NCBI GenBank assembly: GCA_942159475.1
Contig: OW804096.1
Span: 37,261,744 to 37,325,743 of the forward strand
Reading direction: 5' to 3'
DNA length: 64,000 bases
Source: Sthenelais limicola
Lineage: Eukaryota; Annelida; Polychaeta; Phyllodocida; Sigalionidae
Position 1 is the first letter of the stretch, and each line of letters begins with the position of its first letter. Both the position numbers and the translations under genes were made by a program. Positions 58,963-64,000 of this stretch are shown piece by piece. The notes beneath the pieces are model-generated. The model was given only the letters and a program-made list of their open reading frames with translations, ran no database searches and was not told the DNA's origin.

Positions 58963-59201
58963 TGGGTGAAATCGCCAGAAAATGTACAATTCCCCTTCAC
59001 CAATCCTCTGAAATTAGTCCAAATTTAAGACAAAACATGAGGTTCAAAACTCAGTCCAACAGAACAAAACAGATTGTTTGAAATAAGGCAATATCAAATA
59101 TACTCATATATACCTAGTATTGCCCATTTCTCAGTCTCATTTAACAAAGTTTACTAAATATGTTGATCTGCCGATTGTACATTTTCTGAAGATCTGACCC
59201 G
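58963..59201 (-). mobile_element. MITE-1 copy in the choline-transporter intron
   Basis: Left end TGGGTGAAATCGCCAG, right end GATCTGACCCG; body near subfamily III. Confidence 0.85.
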
Positions 59202-59694
59202 TATAATACAATGAGCACGAAGAATACCTCCATTTTATGTGTTACATTGTCTCATTTAGTTATGAATTCAGATATCATATACTTGTACATAATACATTAC
59301 TTGCATTAACTGTATATTCAATTATATGCGCATACAATATATGTGTATATATACCGTTGCTGCACCTTATTGTTTAAATAATTTAATCTTATTGATAGCC
59401 ATAATGCCATTCTTATAATTTATTTAGTTGTGACCAGTGTTATGATTTAAAGTGGAAATGCAAGAGGTCAATCAAGCGTGGAAAATCAATAAGGGTCTGA
59501 ACAGCAAGAGGACAGTGGCAATCAATGACAATCAAATCTTTCAATACCAAAATATATTAAGCACCTCTTCTAATATTCTACTCGCATTCTCAGTTAGCAT
59601 TGGTCCAAGAATATTCCTACTGGTCAGACCTAAAGGTATACAGGACAGTTCAATGAAACAAAAACTCCCAGTCCAAATGCCATACAACTTTCAG

Positions 59695-59795
59695 GGATTG
59701 CTCCTTACTACTGAAGGAACAAATAAATGAAAAAAAACCCGATATGTTACCCCGTTAGTCTTTTTTTAGGGTCACTTGAAAAAAAAGTGCTTTAC
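59695..59795. repeat. Short dispersed repeat, copy 1
   Basis: AACAAATAAATG, poly-A, then TAGTCTTTTTTTAGG and CTTGAAAAAAAAGTG align with 60696-60785. Confidence 0.55.
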
Positions 59796-60197
59796 TATGG
59801 GACTCTATGAGAAAATCACGTTTTTCACGTTTTATCACGTTTTTCACGTTTTATGGAATAATAAAAAAATGCCCAGTCCAAATTAGTTTAGACTTTTTAT
59901 ATATTTATTTGAGGTCATATCTCACAAATTAAAACAAAAAAATCATACCTTACCGGGATCAAAGAACAGTTGGAGACCTCAAAAGTTGACCATGTAGTAC
60001 ACTTTTCATGGTTGGTCTGGCTGATGCCATTCATTTCACATTAAAATTTGTCATTGTACAACCTTTTAATTCATATATATGGAGTGTCATCATCAGCCGA
60101 AGGGGTTTTTGCATCAATATAATTGTGATTTTGTACCAACTGCTTCTGAACTGTAACTATGGTTGATGCTCGCATTCAGGACTTGAAAGAGTATCTT

Positions 60198-60316
60198 TGG
60201 CATTGGGTTGATGCGATTATAATAAACTGTATTTTGAACGCCACTTTTCTTTTAAATTTGGGTCATTTGAGAGGATTTGAAAAGGCGAATTGTACATTTG
60301 CTGACGATCTCACCCT
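60198..60316 (+). mobile_element. MITE-1 right half
   Basis: From AAACTGTATTTTGAACGCCA to GACGATCTCACCC; left half lost. Confidence 0.7.
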
Positions 60317-60614
60317 GCTATTAGTTTTGTTCATTCTGTCGCAGCAATAGCAAGCATTTAAAGCAGGCAGGAGCATAGACACTGCTATGTATTAGTTTAT
60401 GAATATAGTCTTGAGAAATAAGGACAGGCTGCCACTTAGTTCGATCCGTCTAACGCTTTTAAGTTTAGTTAAGGGACACATTTCGTAGATTGGGTTATAC
60501 TTTGTTGGAAATAAACCCCTTAATGCAGGAGTGGCGGAGTATTAGTGGACCATAGCTATTCATTATGTATATCAATGATCCTATCCATTAAAAAGTTTAG
60601 GGGACAGTTGAACG

Positions 60615-60688
60615 AAGAAATTGACCAGAACAATAGGACACAAAGGATACATGTATCCTTTGTGTCCTATTGTTCTGGTCAATTTCTT
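60615..60688. repeat. Perfect 74 bp palindrome without spacer
   Basis: Two 37-base arms meet at 60651/60652 (center GGATACATGTATCC) with no mismatch. The arms contain TTGACCAGAACAATAGGACA. Confidence 0.9.
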
Positions 60689-60695
60689 TGTTTCC

Positions 60696-60785
60696 TATAG
60701 GAAACAAATAAATGCGGAAAAAAAACACATGTTGCCACTTTAGTCCTTTTTTCTACCTGAAAAAAAAGTTTGCATTGAGCTATTT
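60696..60785. repeat. Short dispersed repeat, copy 2
   Basis: AACAAATAAATG, poly-A, then TAGTCCTTTTTTCTA and CTGAAAAAAAAGTTT; begins just after the perfect palindrome. Confidence 0.55.
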
Positions 60786-61457
60786 ACCACAAGTGAGGCA
60801 ACATGGAACCTTCCTGGTAGTTATAATACCCTGCCCACACACAGCCGATTTGGCTCTGGATTGCCTCCCCGATTTGGGTTTCCAGATGAATCCTATAGAT
60901 GCTTTCATTTCAAATCCTGGTTAATGTTTTTGAAATAACATAAACCTGGATTGGAAATGAAATCCTAGAATTCATTGGGAGACCCAAATTGGGGGTGGGG
61001 GGGGGGGAGCAATCGGGGGGCAAATCGGCTGCATGTGGGCCTACTTGGCGAACACATTAAGTTATATTCATGAGTTGGGACTCTGACAAAATCAATAAAT
61101 TAGTTAAATTATGTAGCCTATGCATGAAGTTATTTATGATCAATGATCAATGCTATTTTTCCTATCAATAATTAAAGTAAAACACTGGGCCGGAACACTT
61201 TCAGGGCATACAGCTCAATTATGATTTATAAGTGGGAACTCAAATTATAATACTGGATTTTGGGCAATGATATTGTCAGAATCAATCAAGTAATTTCTTT
61301 CCCGCTCTCCCAAACCCTTAGCCTGGGTGCCTCCATTAGTAGCTGTATGACACTGACTAGGGCAGTACCATTTCCTGAGTGAGTTAGGTGTGGTCATGGT
61401 CTAGTGAATCTGTAGTATACAGTCAAAGTGGCCACTTTACTTCAAGGTCAACTTAGA

Positions 61458-61870
61458 CTATAGGGCTGCACCCCAAGTTAGGGATGTTGCTGTATTAACC
61501 ATTTTTTTTCTAAATCCTTGGATATGAACATGTTTTCTTTGTTCATAAGTTCATCAATTGTGCAATAGGGATTTTCTCTGTATTTTTCTAAGAATAAAAG
61601 ACCATCATTTCATACCTGCATAATTATAGTGCACAATTTGAGTAATAGGAGAGAATTATTTGATATAGGTAGTCTTCAAACAATATATGAAAGAATTTTT
61701 GCAATTGTGCATGCAACAGTTTCAAATATAGACAGCCCTGAATCTCTGCTTTTGTTTCACATATCAAAGTAACATTTAACAGAAAAACTCTAAAGACTAT
61801 AAAAGGAACCTTATAAAATGAATTAAGGCAATTAAGGTTTTAGTCCCTAACTTAGCACACACCACTATAG
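61458..61870. mobile_element. Candidate 413 bp inverted-repeat element
   Basis: CTATAGGGCTGCACCCCAAG then TTAGGGA at left; the inverse at 61841-61870 shares CTATAG and AAGTTAGGGA. Imperfect. Confidence 0.4.
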
Positions 61871-63054
61871 AAATACAACCTTACACTGGTCACGGTCTAC
61901 TGATCCACTTGACACTTGACCTCAATTCTCAAAAGTATACACATAAATATTTAGCCATGTTTTTCTGTTCAAATCAATTGAAAGAGCTCCCTGGTGTCTT
62001 TCTGCTGCTACTATTTGTTCTTATACATCCATATGCTTTATAGGTTTGCATTTCTAAAGCAGGTAGAATTCAGGGACTATAAATAGTTAGCTTAGATTAC
62101 AATATACTGTTTGTGTGCTTCACTTCCATTGAAACAGAAGTTTACCAGACTCCAGTCTTGTCATTTATGCATAGCACACTGGGAAGATATCCCCTCCCGC
62201 TGACCAAGTAACAGACAGAGTCTTCTCGATTAAATGCTGCCTTAAAGCCACACATATTATTGTATTATTCATTATAGTGTGCAGAACATAATATTTTAGT
62301 TTTCCTCAATGTCTGAACAGAAGATACACTCAGTCCAGTATTCCCCTTTAAGTATGGGAATCAATATTATTTACCACGGTTTACTAAGCAATTGTGATCC
62401 AGCCTATAATGCCTTAACTTTTACTATTCTATGAAATCTCTGTGTGTTATGTTGGTTGAGTACATCATACACATTAGGCAGCTAAATAATGCTAGTGCCT
62501 CCTGGATCGAGTGAGAGGTCGGCATAGATTTTGTATTTGTATTTAAGATTTTTCATTCAGCAATAGAACATTATGTAACTGTCACAATTTTCTCAGGACG
62601 TGCTGATTTAATTATACAAAAAGAGTTTGTTAGATGTAATAATCTGATGACAAGCATCGTAAGATATAAGATATTTTGTTCTGATATTCGAATAATTGAC
62701 AAATTCTAAGAGCATGGCACATATGCATTTAAAAGGGTAATAAAGAAATATTAAAATCCAATCCGAGCGTTGTGTCTAATTCATATAATCCTAATGTGTG
62801 GACCATTTTTAGGTATATATTTAACATCCATGAATTACTCTTTCTCAATGAGAAGGGTTATCGTCAATTATTGTCAAGATCATGCACATGATTGATTTGT
62901 GTAAATAAACCAACAGTTGGGTAATACATAGAACCTGATGAGAATGCAGTGTCTGAGATGTTTGTTTTTGTTGTGGCCCATGGGCTGATAGGCGAGTGTG
63001 TTAGGCAAAAACACAAACATCAAGGATAGTGCAATATTTAGTGCAATATTATTT
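61871..63054. other. Choline-transporter intron, no feature seen
   Basis: AT-rich, no recognised repeat and no protein-like open frame. Confidence 0.5.
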
Positions 63055-63105
63055 TTTTTAACAAATTTTATTGACAATTTCACATTTGTGATACGTTTCA
63101 TGTCG
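63055..63105 (-). repeat. Second copy of the CAATAAAA repeat
   Basis: TTTTATTGACAATTTCACAT then TTGTGATACGTTTCAT. Confidence 0.5.
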
Positions 63106-63867
63106 ATGAAACGTTCTATATTTACTCCAACGTTGCTATGTATAAGTATAAGTAAGTATATACAAGAATAACAAAGGCATTTTACAAAAACAAAGCAAAA
63201 ACAAAAACAAATACAGCCATCTTGACTTATGATGGGACGAGCCTCCTAAAGCCCAGAAGAAAGCTGTAATCTGATTAGTTGATATCACTACATCAACCAA
63301 TGGGAGCGCTTGTTACTACCTGACCCTTTCAACAGCTAAACTCCCCCCACCAGTTTACCATATATAGCTATGTGTACTGGGGGGGGGGGGGGGGAAAGGA
63401 AATGGCAATGTCATACATCATGTGTTGGATTGGCACAAATTACTACTCAAATTACTACTCTACTCTACACTACTCCCGCCCATACAAATAGCATGTGGTA
63501 CATACACCAATGGGGAGTAATACTTATAATGATGTTCTAATGATGACTGAGCTGTTGTTAACACATCTCGTTAAAATTCAATTGTTATCTCCAGTTGAGT
63601 TTTCCTAACTTTGGCTTTTGTCCCTCGTTCCCATTAAAAATTACCATTTGTTGATGTATGTCGTAAAGTAAAAATTTCACTTTTAAACTTCTTCATCAGT
63701 TGGGAATACAATAATGGTTGCTAGTATTATTCCAAAATCTACATAATGGTCTTGTATGTCTTTTTCATTTTCTTAGTACAATACCACAAATATCATAGCA
63801 TACACAAGAGTACTGTATTTGGATATTCTGCACTCTATTATGTCTTCTGATTAAGTGATTCACAAAC
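63106..63867. other. Choline-transporter intron near the upstream exon
   Basis: Contains a poly-G run at 63379-63394 and short repeats (ATTACTACTC). No gene. Confidence 0.5.
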
Positions 63868-64000
63868 CTGAGTAAGAATGTGAGGAAGTATCCTGCCAGA
63901 GCCCCGTATGTATTAGTAGAAGGCATATGTATGACGATGACAAATAGGGGGAAGGCTATCACATAGACAAAGTCACTGCAGAGGACAAAGAGCTGGTATA
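63868..64000 (-). CDS. High-affinity choline transporter, penultimate visible exon (runs off the window)
   Basis: The exon continues past 64000. It encodes YQLFVLCSDFVYVIAFPLFV, then IHMPSTNTYGALAGYFLTFL and LR. This matches the CHT stretch that reads SSDLVYVILFPQL...NTYGS...AFFLR in known family members, covering membrane helices near the C-terminal third. The donor is CTCAG|GTTTGTG with the last exon base at 63868. The phase leaves AG, which joins to the G at 58152. The intron to the last exon is 5.7 kb and contains a MITE-1 copy, a candidate 413 bp inverted-repeat element and a perfect palindrome. The upstream exons lie outside the window. Confidence 0.85.

Noticed and set aside
59452..59730. 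92-codon forward open frame in the choline-transporter intron
   Set aside because: No recognisable domain, non-ATG-like context, and it overlaps a dispersed repeat.
1..64000. Intact transposase or reverse transcriptase
   Set aside because: No open frame or conserved catalytic motif was seen on either strand.

Overview
The window looks like AT-rich nuclear DNA of a marine invertebrate animal. It has intron-split genes, long non-coding stretches, tRNA-derived SINE-like units and very dense miniature DNA transposons (MITEs). The species cannot be named from sequence alone. One repeat opens with runs of GTGAGTGAGTGAGATT, which recalls a repeat start common in molluscs, but this is weak evidence.

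Layout. 1-35 kb has no confident host gene. It holds MITEs, SINE-like units, low-complexity tracts and two larger transposon-like elements with CACT ends and TA target duplications: element A (8582-11586) and element B (14314-21438). Element B sits inside a MITE and carries two minisatellites, a duplicated TATA/initiator cassette and a decayed minus-strand spliced gene. 36.0-44.3 kb holds two convergent intronless genes for type I membrane proteins. Their CUB-containing ectodomains are almost identical and their membrane and cytoplasmic parts are unrelated. 48.6-55.7 kb (perhaps to 56.6 kb) holds a minus-strand multi-exon gene for an unrecognised, probably secreted protein; four exons join in phase. 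57.87-64.0 kb holds the last two visible coding exons of a minus-strand high-affinity choline transporter (SLC5A7/CHT-like), split by a 5.7 kb intron.

Dominant repeat. A ~235 bp element (called MITE-1 here) with ~28 bp terminal inverted repeats starting TGGGTCAG occurs about 36 times in 64 kb, in at least three internal subfamilies and both orientations. Its target duplication is 2 bp but not restricted to TA: TA, AA, TG and TC are all seen. Several copies are split by later insertions, which gives a relative order of transposition. Other inverted-repeat families are described below.

Most interesting signals: the two CUB receptors with homogenised ectodomains and swapped tails (an arrangement like paired receptors); the 2-bp-TSD MITE family; element B nested in a MITE with its captured or decayed gene; a 599 bp tandem duplication that shares sequence with the last exon of the 48.6 kb gene; and a perfect 74 bp spacerless palindrome in the choline-transporter intron.
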